Source: Pelomonas aquatica (GTDB lineage Bacteria; Pseudomonadota; Gammaproteobacteria; Burkholderiales; Burkholderiaceae_C). Taken from it: a stretch of DNA of 64,000 nt. The notes under the pieces were generated by a model. It saw nothing but the letters and a program-made list of their open reading frames with translations. It did not search any database and was not told where the DNA came from. Positions 10,870 to 20,389 of this stretch are shown here, piece after piece. Position 1 is the stretch's first letter. Every line of letters starts with the position of its first letter. A program made the position numbers and the translations under genes. The stretch is from the NCBI RefSeq assembly GCF_026712205.1, contig NZ_JAPPUW010000009.1:62001-126000 (forward strand), written 5' to 3'.

Positions 10870-12090
10870 ATGCAGGCTTTCGATGCGGTGGTGGTGGGCG
10901 CGGGCGCGGCGGGGCTGTTCTGCGCCGGGCAGGCCGGGCAACGGGGCCTGCGGGTGCTGCTGATCGACCACGCCGCCAGGCTGGCTGAAAAAATCCGTAT
11001 CTCCGGCGGCGGGCGTTGCAATTTCACGAATCGCGAGGCCGGCCCGGCGAACTTCCTGTCCGAGAACCCGGCCTTCTGCCGCTCTGCGCTGGCCCGCTAC
11101 ACGCCGCAGGACTTCATCAAGCTGGTGCGGAGCCACGGCATCGCCTTCCACGAGAAGCACAAGGGCCAGCTGTTCTGCGACGGCTCCAGCGAGCAGGTCA
11201 TCCAGATGCTGGTCAGCGAGTGCGAGGCCGGCGGCGTCACGCGCTGGCAGCCCTGCACCGCGGCGGACGTGAGGCCGCTGCCCGACGGCGGCTTCGAGCT
11301 GGACACGGGCCATGGCCCGGTGCGCACCCCGCGCGTCGTCGTCGCGACCGGCGGCCTGCCGGTGCCCAAGATCGGCGCCAGCGACTGGGGCCTGCGCCTG
11401 GCCAGGCGCCTCGATCACGCCATCGTCGAGCCGCGCCCCGCGCTGGTGCCGCTGACCTTCGATGCCGACGCCTGGGCGCCGTTCGCCGCGTTGGCGGGGT
11501 TGTCGCTGCCGGTCGAGGTGTCGGTCGGCAGCGGCAAGGCCCGCGGGCGCTTCCTGGAAGACCTGCTGTTCACCCACCGCGGCCTCAGCGGCCCGGCCGT
11601 CCTGCAGATCTCCAGCTACCGCACGGCCGCCGACCAGCCTTTGCAGATCAATCTCGCACCCGAGCTGCAACTGGACAGGGAGCTCGTCGAAGCCAAGTCC
11701 GCATCGCGCCGCCAGCTCGGCAACGAGTTCGCCACCCGCCTGCCGCAACGCCTGGCCGCGGCCTGGCTGGAGCGCGCCGGGCTGGACGCCGCCCGCCCGC
11801 TGGCCGAATGCCGCGACGCCGACCTGCAGCGCCTGGGCCGCAGCGTGCACGACTGGCAGCTGATGCCCAGCGGCGACGAGGGCTGGCGCAAGGCCGAGGT
11901 CATGCGCGGTGGCGTGTCGACCCGGGACCTGAGCTCGCAGACGCTGGAGAGCAAGCGTGTGCCGGGCCTGTACTTCATCGGTGAAGTGGTCGACGTGACC
12001 GGGTGGCTGGGGGGCTACAACTTCCAGTGGGCCTGGGCCAGTGCGGCCGCCTGCGCGCAGGCCATGGCTCTGGCTTCAGCGCCGGCCTGA
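10870..12090 (+). CDS. HI0933/YhiN-family flavoprotein (NAD(P)/FAD-dependent oxidoreductase)
   Basis: This 406-residue FAD protein has an N-terminal Rossmann motif VVVGAGAAGLFCAGQ and the signature RISGGGRCNFTN that defines the HI0933 family. A second conserved block near the C-terminus (GLYFIGEVVDVTGWLGGYN) closes the FAD site. Some homologues act on bile acids (BaiN), but the substrate in proteobacteria is not established. The start at 10870 has GGGAGG at ideal spacing; the upstream in-frame part (from 10765) is not conserved. Divergent from the degenerate GGDEF gene. Confidence 0.9.
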   Translation: MQAFDAVVVGAGAAGLFCAGQAGQRGLRVLLIDHAARLAEKIRISGGGRCNFTNREAGPANFLSENPAFCRSALARYTPQDFIKLVRSHGIAFHEKHKGQLFCDGSSEQVIQMLVSECEAGGVTRWQPCTAADVRPLPDGGFELDTGHGPVRTPRVVVATGGLPVPKIGASDWGLRLARRLDHAIVEPRPALVPLTFDADAWAPFAALAGLSLPVEVSVGSGKARGRFLEDLLFTHRGLSGPAVLQISSYRTAADQPLQINLAPELQLDRELVEAKSASRRQLGNEFATRLPQRLAAAWLERAGLDAARPLAECRDADLQRLGRSVHDWQLMPSGDEGWRKAEVMRGGVSTRDLSSQTLESKRVPGLYFIGEVVDVTGWLGGYNFQWAWASAAACAQAMALASAPA

Positions 12091-12097
12091 GCAAATC

Positions 12098-12127
12098 TTG
12101 GCAAGTCCTTGATTTCCCGGCTACAAT
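12098..12127 (+). promoter_or_regulatory. Sigma70-type promoter candidate for rpsU
   Basis: TTGGCA at 12098-12103 and TACAAT at 12122-12127 are separated by 18 nt, 120 nt upstream of the rpsU start and just after the flavoprotein stop. This is one of the better matches to a housekeeping promoter in the window. The remaining roughly 110 nt would form an rpsU leader. Confidence 0.55.
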
Positions 12128-12247
12128 CCTCGGCTTTGCTGGCAAACCCGCGCGTCGATTCGCTGTGCCTATCCAAGGTAAGGCAGTCATCCGGAACCTG
12201 CTGCTGAGCCCCAGCCGCGAACACCGAGCGCAATTTGAAGGAAATAC

Positions 12248-12460
12248 ATGACCACCATCCGCGTCAAGGAAAACGAGCCGTTCGACGTCGCCCTGCGCCG
12301 CTTCAAGCGCACCATCGAAAAGCTGGGCCTGCTGACCGAACTCCGCGCCCGCGAGTTCTACGAGAAGCCCACCGCCGAAAGGAAGCGCAAGAAGGCCGCC
12401 GCCGTCAAGCGCCACTACAAGCGCGTGCGCAGCATGCAGCTGCCCAAGAAGCTGTACTGA
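12248..12460 (+). CDS. rpsU: 30S ribosomal protein S21
   Basis: Small-subunit protein needed for initiation through the anti-Shine-Dalgarno region. Seventy residues, beginning [20 protein letters not shown], with a strongly basic C-terminal half ([16 protein letters not shown]). AAGGAA precedes the ATG. A clear intrinsic terminator follows. The usual macromolecular-synthesis partners dnaG and rpoD are not downstream; yqeY is. Confidence 0.97.
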
Positions 12461-12516
12461 TCGTCTCTGACGCGACCCGGAGCCTGTTTCGAGACGGACA
12501 GCTCCGGTGAACTCCG

Positions 12517-12556
12517 AAACCCGCCACAGGACGCTGTCGCGGGTTTTTGTCTTTTT
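12517..12556 (+). terminator. Intrinsic terminator after rpsU
   Basis: AAACCCGC (12517-12524) pairs with GCGGGTTT (12539-12546). An inner ACAG/CTGT stem around a GACG loop continues the helix past a single C-C mismatch. The T-rich run TTTTTGTCTTTTT follows. It separates rpsU from yqeY, so yqeY must rely on readthrough or its own promoter. Confidence 0.9.
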
Positions 12557-12571
12557 GAACCGGACCTCCCC

Positions 12572-13018
12572 ATGAGCCTGAAAGACCGCATCACCGAAGA
12601 CATGAAGGCCGCCATGCGCGCCAAGGAAAGCGACCGTCTGCTGACCATCCGCATGCTGCTGGCCGCCGTCAAGCAGAAGGAAGTGGACGAGCGCATCACC
12701 GTGGACGACGCCGGCCTCGTGGCCATCGTCGACAAGCTGATCAAGCAGCGCAAGGACTCGATCCGCCAGTTCGGCGCCGCGGGCCGCGACGACCTCGTCG
12801 CCAAGGAAACGGCCGAGCTCGCCGTGCTGCAGGCCTATCTGCCCGAGCGCCTGAGCGCCGAGGCCGTGGCCGAGAAGGTCGCCGCCATCGTCGCCGAACT
12901 GGGCGCCAGCGGCCCCGGCGACATGGGCAAGGTCATGGCCGCCGCCAAGGCGGCTCTGGGCGGCGTGGCCGAGATGAGCACGGTGTCGGCCGCGGTCAAG
13001 GCCGCGCTGGCCAAGTAA
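12572..13018 (+). CDS. GatB/YqeY domain-containing protein
   Basis: A 148-residue homologue of the tRNA-binding tail domain of the GatB amidotransferase subunit (YqeY family). It has an N-terminal helical part with MSLKDRITEDMKAAMRAKE and a C-terminal YqeY-type helical domain with GDMGKVMAAAKAALGG. Family members lie beside rpsU in many bacteria, and a role in transamidation or tRNA quality has been suggested but not settled. The start follows the rpsU terminator by about 16 nt. The next gene follows after 10 nt and is probably cotranscribed. Confidence 0.92.
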   Translation: MSLKDRITEDMKAAMRAKESDRLLTIRMLLAAVKQKEVDERITVDDAGLVAIVDKLIKQRKDSIRQFGAAGRDDLVAKETAELAVLQAYLPERLSAEAVAEKVAAIVAELGASGPGDMGKVMAAAKAALGGVAEMSTVSAAVKAALAK

Positions 13019-13028
13019 GGAGCCCCCA

Positions 13029-13373
13029 ATGAGCCTGCCCCTGCAAGCCATCGCACCCGATATCTGCGCCGCCCCGCAGCTGACGCCTGAAGCCATGGCC
13101 GAGGCCGCGGCCATGGGCTTCAAGAGCGTCATCAACAACCGCCCGGACTTCGAGCACGGCCCGGACCAGCCGACCTCCGCCGCCATCCAGGCCGCGGCCG
13201 AGGCCGCCGGCCTGCAATACCGCCATCTGCCGGTGGCCGGCGGCTACCAGTCGCCGGAAGAGATCGCCGCCTTCGCGAAGCTGCTCGAAGAACTGCCGCG
13301 GCCGCTGCTGGTCTTCTGCCGTTCCGGCGCCCGCTCGACCCGCCTGTTCGTGCAGGCGCAGCAGCTCGGCTGA
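13029..13373 (+). CDS. TIGR01244/DUF442 family sulfurtransferase- or phosphatase-like protein
   Basis: This 114-residue protein has a dual-specificity-phosphatase-like fold and a rhodanese-type loop, Cys97 in VFCRSGARSTRL. The N-terminal GFKSVINNRPDFEHGPDQP segment is the hallmark of the family that is fused to beta-lactamase-like hydrolases (Blh/ETHE1 type) in sulfide metabolism. Here it stands alone. The thiol probably carries sulfur or phosphate; the substrate is unknown. Placed 10 nt after yqeY; convergent with livF, with one base between the stops. Confidence 0.85.
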   Translation: MSLPLQAIAPDICAAPQLTPEAMAEAAAMGFKSVINNRPDFEHGPDQPTSAAIQAAAEAAGLQYRHLPVAGGYQSPEEIAAFAKLLEELPRPLLVFCRSGARSTRLFVQAQQLG

Positions 13374-13374
13374 T

Positions 13375-14086
<712 letters not shown>

Positions 14087-14094
<8 letters not shown>

Positions 14095-14848
14095 CGTCGT
14101 CGCGCCCCAGATAGGCCTCGATGACCTGCGGATCGTTGCGCACGGCATCCGGCCCGCCCTCGGCAATGATGCGGCCGAAGTTCAGCACGGCGATGTGCTC
14201 GCACAGGCCCATCACGAAGCGCATGTCGTGCTCGATCATGAAGATGGTGTAGCCGCGCGCCTGGATGTTGCGGATCTCGGCCATCAGCTCGGCCTTCTCG
14301 GTGCCGTTCATGCCAGCCACGGGCTCGTCCAGCAGCAGCAGCCTGGGCTCGGTGGCCAGCGCGCGCGCCAGTTCGAGCTTGCGCTGCTCGCCGTAGCTGA
14401 GCTTGTCGGCGATGTCGTCGGCCTTGTGGTCCAGCTTCATCCACGACAGCAGCTCGCGGGCGCGGTCACGCGCGGCGCGCTCGGCGGCACGAAAGGCCGG
14501 CAGGCGCAGCAGCAGGGCGGCCGCACCATAGCCCAGGCGGCCGTGCATGCCGACGATGACGTTCTCCAGCAGCGTCATCTCCTTGAAGACGCGGATGTTC
14601 TGGAAGGTGCGCGCGATGCCGCCCGTCGTGATGCGGTGCGGCTTGCGGCCGACGAGGCTCGCGCCGTTGAAGAGGATGTCTCCCGACGTGGGCGGCAGCA
14701 GGCCGGTGACGAGGTTGACCACCGTGGTCTTGCCCGCGCCGTTGGGGCCGATCAGGCCGAAGATGCCGCCCTGCGGCACCTCGAAGCTGACGTCCTGCAG
14801 CACCTTGAGGCCGCCGAAATGACGCGAGACCGATTGCAGCTTCAGCAT
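14087..14848 (-). CDS. livG: Branched-chain amino acid ABC transporter ATP-binding protein LivG
   Basis: Second ATPase of the importer, 253 residues. Motifs are the Walker A GPNGAGKT, signature LSYGEQRKLELARAL and Walker B LLLDEPVAGMN. The LivG-specific C-terminal GGPDAVRNDPQVIEAYLG is present. The ATG at 14848 (MLKLQSVSRHFGG) lies 5 nt after livM. The C-terminal DDDE tail runs into the livF start (8-nt overlap), indicating translational coupling. Confidence 0.94.
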
Positions 14849-14853
14849 CGTCG

Positions 14854-15708
14854 TCAACCCCGCCGTGCCAGCAGCGCGCGCACGCGCGCCGGGTCCCACA
14901 ACCCGCGCGGCAGGAAGAGCACGATGCCGACCAGGATCAGCCCGTTCACGACGTTGCGGAAGTCGGCCAGGCCGCGCAGCAGCTCGGGCAGCAGCGTCAG
15001 GATGACGGCGCCGGAAATCGGCCCCATCAGGCCATTGATGCCGCCGAGGATGGTCATGGTCATGATCTCCACGCCGCGGTCGAAGCCGTATTCGTTGGGG
15101 CCGATGAAGAAGGTCAGGTGGGCGTTCAGCGCGCCGGCCAGGCCCGCGAGCATGGCGCCCAGCACGAAGGCCAGCATCTTGTGGGCGTTGACGGCTATGC
15201 CCATCAGCCCGGCGGCCGTCTCGTCGAGCTTGATGGCCTCGAAGGCGCGCCCGACCTTGGAGCGGCGCAGCAGGGCCAGCACGGAGCAGGCCAGGGCCAG
15301 GGCGAGGGCGACATGCCACCACTCGGTCTGCGGCGGGATGCCGTTCAGGCCCAGCGCGCCGCCGGTCCAGCCCTCGGTGTTCAGCACGAAGATGCGCACC
15401 ACCTCGCCGAAGGCCAGCGTCGCCATCGCCAGGTAGACGCCCGACAGCCGCAGCGTCGGCCCGCCGATCAGCAGCGCCACCACGGCGGGCGCGACCATGC
15501 CGCCGGCCAGCGCGACCGGGAAGGGCATACCGGCGTTCATCGTCAGCAGCGCGGCCGTGTAGGCGCCGATGCCCATGAAGGCCGCGTTCGCCATGGCCAG
15601 CATGCCGCAGGACAGGGTCAGGTAGATGGACAGGGCCAGCAGCGAGTTGGTGCCCAGCGTCAGCACCAGGTTGCTGTAGACGGCCCAGAAGCTGTCGAAG
15701 GCTTCCAT
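14854..15708 (-). CDS. livM: Branched-chain amino acid ABC transporter permease LivM
   Basis: Inner-membrane permease, 284 residues with about eight hydrophobic segments. The family loop GLNGIPP (about residues 120-126) and the cytoplasmic coupling segment GRAFEAIKLDETAAGLMGI (about 155-173), which contacts the ATPases, are visible. The ATG overlaps the livH stop (TGATG). It is compact for LivM because it lacks the long N-terminal extension of the E. coli protein. Confidence 0.93.
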   Translation of the reverse strand: MEAFDSFWAVYSNLVLTLGTNSLLALSIYLTLSCGMLAMANAAFMGIGAYTAALLTMNAGMPFPVALAGGMVAPAVVALLIGGPTLRLSGVYLAMATLAFGEVVRIFVLNTEGWTGGALGLNGIPPQTEWWHVALALALACSVLALLRRSKVGRAFEAIKLDETAAGLMGIAVNAHKMLAFVLGAMLAGLAGALNAHLTFFIGPNEYGFDRGVEIMTMTILGGINGLMGPISGAVILTLLPELLRGLADFRNVVNGLILVGIVLFLPRGLWDPARVRALLARRG

Positions 15709-16589
15709 CAGACTTTCCGCTCGTTGGTGGTGCCGAACAGGCCCTTGGGCCGCAGCAGCAGCACGGCGAACAGCAGGCCGAAGCCGACGGCGTCGCGCAT
15801 CGTCGAGCCGATATAGGCCACCGACAGCACCTCGGCAAAGCCCAGGAAGAGGCCGGCCAGCATCGCACCGCGGATGTCGCCCATGCCGCCCAGGATGATG
15901 ACGGCGATGCCCTTGTGCAGGATGGGCTGGCCCATCAGCGGGAACAGCGCGTTCGAGTACAGGCCGATCAGCACGCCGGCCACGCCGCCCAGGCCGGCGG
16001 CGAAGAAGCTGGTCAGCATGAACAGCCCGCCGACGTTGATGCCCAGCAGCGCCGCCGCCCTGGGCGACTCGGCGATCGCGCGCAGCGCCCGGCCGAGCTG
16101 GGTGCCGCGCAGCACCAGCAGCAGCACGGCCATCAGGCCGAAGGACAGCGCGATGATGCCCAGCTCCAGCAGGGTCACGTGCAGGCCACCGAGGGTCAGC
16201 GTCTGCTGCGGCAGCACCTCGGCCGGGAAGCGCAGGTTCTCGGCGCCGAAGAGGCCCTGTGCCAGGCTGTTCAGCGCGATGGCGAGACCGATGGTGGCGA
16301 TCATCGGGATCAGATGCGGCGCATTGCGCGCCCGCAGCGGCCGCAGCACGAGCAGGTCGATGAGCAGCCCCAGCAGGCCCGACGCGAGGAAGGCCACGGC
16401 CAGCGCCCCGGCCAGCGGCAGGTTCAGCCGCGTGACGGCCTGCAGCGCCGCGTAGGCGCCGACCATGAAGACGGCGCCATGCGACAGGTTGACGACGCCC
16501 AGCACACCGAAGACCAGCGTGAAGCCGAGCGCGAACAGCGCGTAGACGCTGCCGAGCGAGAGGGCATTGAAGAGCTGCTGTTCGAGCAC
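15708..16589 (-). CDS. livH: Branched-chain amino acid ABC transporter permease LivH
   Basis: Second permease, 293 residues. The GTG at 16589 gives VLEQQLFNALSLGSVYALFA, matching the LivH N-terminus; the open frame continues upstream through the terminator hairpin and cannot be genuine there. The coupling helix GRALRAIAESPRAAALLGI is present (about residues 160-178). No good Shine-Dalgarno is seen, and an intrinsic terminator lies only 13-45 nt upstream, so permease expression is probably much lower than that of the binding protein. Confidence 0.92.
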   Translation of the reverse strand: MLEQQLFNALSLGSVYALFALGFTLVFGVLGVVNLSHGAVFMVGAYAALQAVTRLNLPLAGALAVAFLASGLLGLLIDLLVLRPLRARNAPHLIPMIATIGLAIALNSLAQGLFGAENLRFPAEVLPQQTLTLGGLHVTLLELGIIALSFGLMAVLLLVLRGTQLGRALRAIAESPRAAALLGINVGGLFMLTSFFAAGLGGVAGVLIGLYSNALFPLMGQPILHKGIAVIILGGMGDIRGAMLAGLFLGFAEVLSVAYIGSTMRDAVGFGLLFAVLLLRPKGLFGTTNERKV

Positions 16590-16601
16590 GTCGTGAGCTT
16601 G

Positions 16602-16634
16602 AAAAAAGGAGGCCCGCGGTGCAGGCCGCGGGCC
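16602..16634 (-). terminator. Intrinsic terminator between the binding-protein gene and livH
   Basis: Read on the minus strand, GGCCCGCGG and CCGCGGGCC form a perfect 9-bp stem with a 6-nt loop, followed by TCC and six T residues. It sits between the binding-protein stop and the livH start and would end most transcripts there. This is a known way to keep the binding protein in excess over the permease. Confidence 0.9.
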
Positions 16635-16651
16635 GCTGCGGCGGGGCGCGC

Positions 16652-17803
16652 TTATTTCTCGATGGCGTAGCGGCCGTTCTTGGTCACGCTGACGATGGCG
16701 GTCTGCTCGGCGTCGTAGCCGGCCGGCTTGCCGGCCCTGTCCAGCGCGCGGCGGAAGCTGAAGCCGCCGGTGGCACCGGCCCACTTCACGGCGGGTAGCG
16801 CGTCGCGCAGCGCGGCACGGTCCTTGGCGAGGTCGCCGCTGAGCTTGACCTTCTTCAGCGCCTGGGCCGCGATGTACATCGCGTCATAGGCCTGGGCCGC
16901 GAACTGGTCGGGCGCGGCCTTGTGCTGCTTGGTGTAGGCGACGATGAAGGCGCCGTTCTCCTTGGTCTGGTTCTCTATGGACCAGGGGCTGCCGATCCAC
17001 AGGCCGTCGGAGGCGCCCTTGGCGAGATCGAAGACCTTGACCGAGTTCATGCCATTGCCGCCGATGACCGGCAGGTTCAGCCCCAGCTGGCGGGCCTGCA
17101 CCATGATGGGCGCGCCCTCGGCGATCAGCGCCGACAGCACCAGCGCGTCCGGCGCGCTGGCCTTGATCTTGGTCAGCTGGGCCTTGAAGTCGACGTCGCC
17201 CTTGGCGAAGGTCTCGGTCGTCGTGACGGCGATCTTCTGCGCCTCAAGCGCCTTCTTGAAGTTGTCGTAGCCGCTCTTCGTGAAGACGTCGTCGTTGCCG
17301 TAGAGCACCGCGACCTTCCTGATGCCCAGCTTCTTCACCGCGGTGGACAGCGTGACCGGCAGCACGTCGGCCTCGGTGACGGAGTTGCGGAAGACGTGGT
17401 CGCCGATGGCGGTGATGCCGTCGGCCGTGTTGGAGGTGCCGAAGACCACGGTCTTGGCGGCCTGCGCGATCGGGTCGGCGGCCTGCGCGGAATTGGACAG
17501 CGTGGGGCCGAACAGCATCAGCACCCTGTCCTGGAAGATCAGCTTCTTGAAGGCGTTGATCGCCTCTTCCTTCTTGCCCTGCTCGTCCTCGACGACCAGC
17601 ACCAGCTTGCTGCCGTTGATGCCGCCGGCCGCGTTGATCTCGTCGGCCGCGAGCTGGAAGCCGTTGCGGATGCTCTGGCCGTACTGCGCGGCACCGCCCG
17701 ACAAGGCCTCGGCCACACCCAGCCTGATGTCGGCGGCCTGGGCCACGCCGGCCAGCGCCATGAACGCGGCGACGGCGAGCGGCTTGAAGGTGCGAGTGAT
17801 CAT
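16652..17803 (-). CDS. ABC transporter substrate-binding protein, LivK type
   Basis: Periplasmic type-I binding protein, 383 residues. The signal peptide (about residues 1-23) ends ALAGVAQAADIRLG. The mature part starts with the family pattern IRLGVAEALSGGAAQYGQS and includes AADEINAAGGINGSKLVLVVEDEQ. AGGAG precedes the ATG. The ligand cannot be read from sequence: LivK relatives bind leucine, other amino acids, urea or aromatic compounds. It lies between pmbA (58 nt) and the livHMGF genes, separated from the latter by a terminator. Confidence 0.92.
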   Translation of the reverse strand: MITRTFKPLAVAAFMALAGVAQAADIRLGVAEALSGGAAQYGQSIRNGFQLAADEINAAGGINGSKLVLVVEDEQGKKEEAINAFKKLIFQDRVLMLFGPTLSNSAQAADPIAQAAKTVVFGTSNTADGITAIGDHVFRNSVTEADVLPVTLSTAVKKLGIRKVAVLYGNDDVFTKSGYDNFKKALEAQKIAVTTTETFAKGDVDFKAQLTKIKASAPDALVLSALIAEGAPIMVQARQLGLNLPVIGGNGMNSVKVFDLAKGASDGLWIGSPWSIENQTKENGAFIVAYTKQHKAAPDQFAAQAYDAMYIAAQALKKVKLSGDLAKDRAALRDALPAVKWAGATGGFSFRRALDRAGKPAGYDAEQTAIVSVTKNGRYAIEK

Positions 17804-17861
17804 CTCCGGGGTCTCCTGCTTCGGTTCGGTGGAATCGGTTTTCGATGATAGGGCGGCTGCT

Positions 17862-19229
17862 TCAGTTGCCGGCCAGCTTCATGCCCGTGACGAGCACGGA
17901 GCCGACGGTCTTGGTGCCCATCGTGTACTCGTCGGCGCCGATGCCGACGATGTTGTGCAGCATGTCCTTCAGGTTGCCGGCGATGGTCACCTCGTGGACC
18001 GGGTAGGCGATCTCGCCGTTCTCGACCCAGTAGCCGCTGGCGCCGCGCGAGTAGTCGCCGGTCACGTAGTTGACGCCCTGCCCCATCAGCTCGGTGACGA
18101 GCAGGCCGCGGCCCAGGCGCCGCACCATCGTCGCGAGGTCGTCGCCGGGCGCCGTCGCGCGGCTGATCATGCGCAGGTTGTGCGAGCCGCCGGCGTGCCC
18201 GGTCGTCTGCATGCCGAGCTTGCGCGCCGAGTAGCTGGACAGGAAATAGCCCTGCAGCACACCGCCCTGCACGACCGAGCGGACGCGCGTGACGACGCCC
18301 TCGTCGTCGAAAGGCGAGCTGCCCTTGCCCTTTTTCACGTGCGGATCCTCGGCGATGTCGATATGCGGCGCCATGACGGGCTTGCCCAGGCTGTCGAGCA
18401 GGAAGGTCGTGCGGCGGTACAGTGCGCCGCCACTGGTGGCCTGCACCAGCGCGCCGAGCAGGCCGATGGCGACCGTGCTCTCGAACAGCACCGGCACCTC
18501 GGCCGTCGCGACCTTGCGCGCCTTCAGCCTGGAGAGAGCACGCTCCGACGCATAGCGGCCCACGGCCTCGGCCGAGGCCAGCTCGGCCGCGTCGCGCATG
18601 GAGCTGTACCAGGCGTCGCGCTGCATGCCGGCGCCGCGGCCGGCAATCGGCGCCACCGACAGCGAATGCCGCGAGCTCGCGTAGCCGCCGCGGAAGCCGC
18701 GCGTATTGCCCATCCAGAAGTGGGACTGCTGGGCCGACACGGCCGCGCCTTCGCTGTTGGTGATGCGCTTGTCCACGGCCAGCGCCGCGGCCTCGCAGCG
18801 CAGCGCGATCTCGGCGGCCTGGGCCGCGTCGAGGGCCCAGGGGTGGAAGAGATCGAGCTCGGGCCGCCCGGCCGGGTCGAGCGCGAGGTCGGCCGCGTCG
18901 GGCAGGCCGGCAAACTCGTCCTCGGCCGTGAAGCGGGCGATGTCGTAGGCCGCGCGCACCGTGTCGCGGATGGCCTGGGGCGAGAAGTCCGACGTGCTGG
19001 CATTGCCGCGGCGCTGGCCCAGGTAGACCGAGATGCCGAGGGACTTGTCGCGGTTGCGCTCGACGTTCTCGAGCTGGCCTAGGCGCGCCGACACCGACAG
19101 GCCGCAGCCCTCGGAGACCTCGGCGCCGGCGTCGCTGGCACCGAGCTTGCCCGCCTCCGCGAGGGCGTCCTCGATCCACTGCTGGAACTGCTCGGGGCTG
19201 TAGGCGAAACCGTCTTGGGCTTGGGACAT
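17862..19229 (-). CDS. pmbA: Metalloprotease PmbA/TldE
   Basis: TldE partner of the TldD-TldE protease, which in E. coli trims peptides such as microcin B17 and degrades CcdA. It has 455 residues. Conserved landmarks are GLSVSARLGQLENVERNRDK (TldE N-domain) and the C-terminal GSHNLRMISR and NYVTGDYSRGASGYW. TldE lacks the zinc motif, and no TldD gene is in the window. The ATG at 19229 (MSQAQDGFAYSPEQF) was chosen over an upstream frame that overlaps the divergent darP gene. Divergent from darP, a pairing common in proteobacteria. Confidence 0.94.
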   Translation of the reverse strand: MSQAQDGFAYSPEQFQQWIEDALAEAGKLGASDAGAEVSEGCGLSVSARLGQLENVERNRDKSLGISVYLGQRRGNASTSDFSPQAIRDTVRAAYDIARFTAEDEFAGLPDAADLALDPAGRPELDLFHPWALDAAQAAEIALRCEAAALAVDKRITNSEGAAVSAQQSHFWMGNTRGFRGGYASSRHSLSVAPIAGRGAGMQRDAWYSSMRDAAELASAEAVGRYASERALSRLKARKVATAEVPVLFESTVAIGLLGALVQATSGGALYRRTTFLLDSLGKPVMAPHIDIAEDPHVKKGKGSSPFDDEGVVTRVRSVVQGGVLQGYFLSSYSARKLGMQTTGHAGGSHNLRMISRATAPGDDLATMVRRLGRGLLVTELMGQGVNYVTGDYSRGASGYWVENGEIAYPVHEVTIAGNLKDMLHNIVGIGADEYTMGTKTVGSVLVTGMKLAGN

Positions 19230-19286
19230 GAAGGGCGCTGAATTCGAGTGGGCGACAATGATAGGCCCGCGCCCAAGCTGCTTCCG

Positions 19287-19820
19287 ATGCAAGAGAACAC
19301 GCCCGAATTCGAAGACGACGACGACTTCGACCGCCCCAGCAAGTCCCAGATGAAGCGCGACATGACCGCGCTGCAGAAGCTGGGCGAGGAGCTGCTGGCC
19401 CTGCCCGAGAGCCGCTGGGAGCCGCTGGCGCTGCCCGAGATCCTCTACGACGCGCTGCGCGCGGCCAAGAAGATCACCAACTTCGAGGGCCGGCGCCGCC
19501 AGATGCAGTACATCGGCAAACTGATGCGCAAGATCGACGCCGAGCCGGTGCGCGAGGCGGTCGCCGCCTTCAAGCTCGGCCACGCGCAGGACAGCCTGAA
19601 GCTGCACCAGTCCGAGCGCTGGCGCGAGCGCCTGCTGGCCAGCGACGACGCGCTGCAGGAGTTCCTGAACGCGCACGCCGACATCGACATCCAGCAGCTG
19701 CGCAACCTCGTGCGCGCCGCGCGCAAGGACGCCGCCAATGCACCGGAAAAGCGCAGCGGCCGCGCCTTCCGCGAGCTGTTCCAGTTCATCAAGGCCTCCG
19801 AGGGCGTTGGCGATGAGTGA
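19287..19820 (+). CDS. darP: Ribosome maturation factor DarP (YjgA, DUF615)
   Basis: Small basic-acidic protein that binds late 50S precursors and supports large-subunit maturation. It has 177 residues counted from the ATG at 19287 (MQENTPEFEDDDDFDRPSKS). A GTG 13 codons upstream is possible but would add non-family residues. The acidic N-terminus, the SKSQMKRDMTALQKLGEELL block and the RAFRELFQFIK end are family features. The stop overlaps mogA by 8 nt. Divergent from pmbA. Confidence 0.93.
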   Translation: MQENTPEFEDDDDFDRPSKSQMKRDMTALQKLGEELLALPESRWEPLALPEILYDALRAAKKITNFEGRRRQMQYIGKLMRKIDAEPVREAVAAFKLGHAQDSLKLHQSERWRERLLASDDALQEFLNAHADIDIQQLRNLVRAARKDAANAPEKRSGRAFRELFQFIKASEGVGDE

Positions 19821-20388
19821 CCCGGTCCGCATCGGCATCGTCTCCATCAGCGACCGCGCCTCCAGCGGCGTCTACGAGGACAAGGGCCTGCCCGCGCTGA
19901 AGGACTGGCTGGGCGCCGCGCTGCTCAACCCCGTCGAGTTCCTGCCCCGCCTGATCCCCGACGAGCAGGCCGGCATCTCGCAGGCGCTCATCGACCTCGT
20001 CGATGCCGAGCACTGCGACCTCGTGCTGACCACCGGCGGCACCGGCCCCGCGCCGCGCGACGTGACGCCCGAGGCGACGCTGGCCGTCGCCGACCGCGTG
20101 ATGCCGGGCTTCGGCGAGCAGATGCGCCAGATCTCGCTGCGCTTCGTGCCGACGGCCATCCTGTCGTGCCAGGTGGCCGTCATCCGCGGCCGGGCCCTCA
20201 TCATCAACCTGCCGGGCCAGCCCAAGGCGATCGCCGAGACGCTGGCCGGCCACGAGAAGGCCGGCGGCATCTTCGCCGCCGTGCCCTATTGCCTCGACCT
20301 GATCGGCGGCCCCTACCTCGAGACCCGCGACGAGGTCTGCAAGGCCTTCAGGCCCAAGAGCGCGCAGCGGCCGCCGGCCGCGGGCTGA
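19813..20388 (+). CDS. mogA: Molybdopterin adenylyltransferase MogA
   Basis: Adenylates molybdopterin to prepare it for molybdate insertion. It has 191 residues. The MoCF-biosynthesis motif TTGGTGPAPRDVTPEAT holds the conserved GGTG loop, and RGRALIINLPGQPKAIAE is the second signature. The ATG at 19813 overlaps the darP stop. The protein ends one base from the convergent GGDEF sensor stop. No other molybdenum-cofactor gene is in the window. Confidence 0.93.
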   Translation: MSDPVRIGIVSISDRASSGVYEDKGLPALKDWLGAALLNPVEFLPRLIPDEQAGISQALIDLVDAEHCDLVLTTGGTGPAPRDVTPEATLAVADRVMPGFGEQMRQISLRFVPTAILSCQVAVIRGRALIINLPGQPKAIAETLAGHEKAGGIFAAVPYCLDLIGGPYLETRDEVCKAFRPKSAQRPPAAG

Positions 20389-20389
20389 C

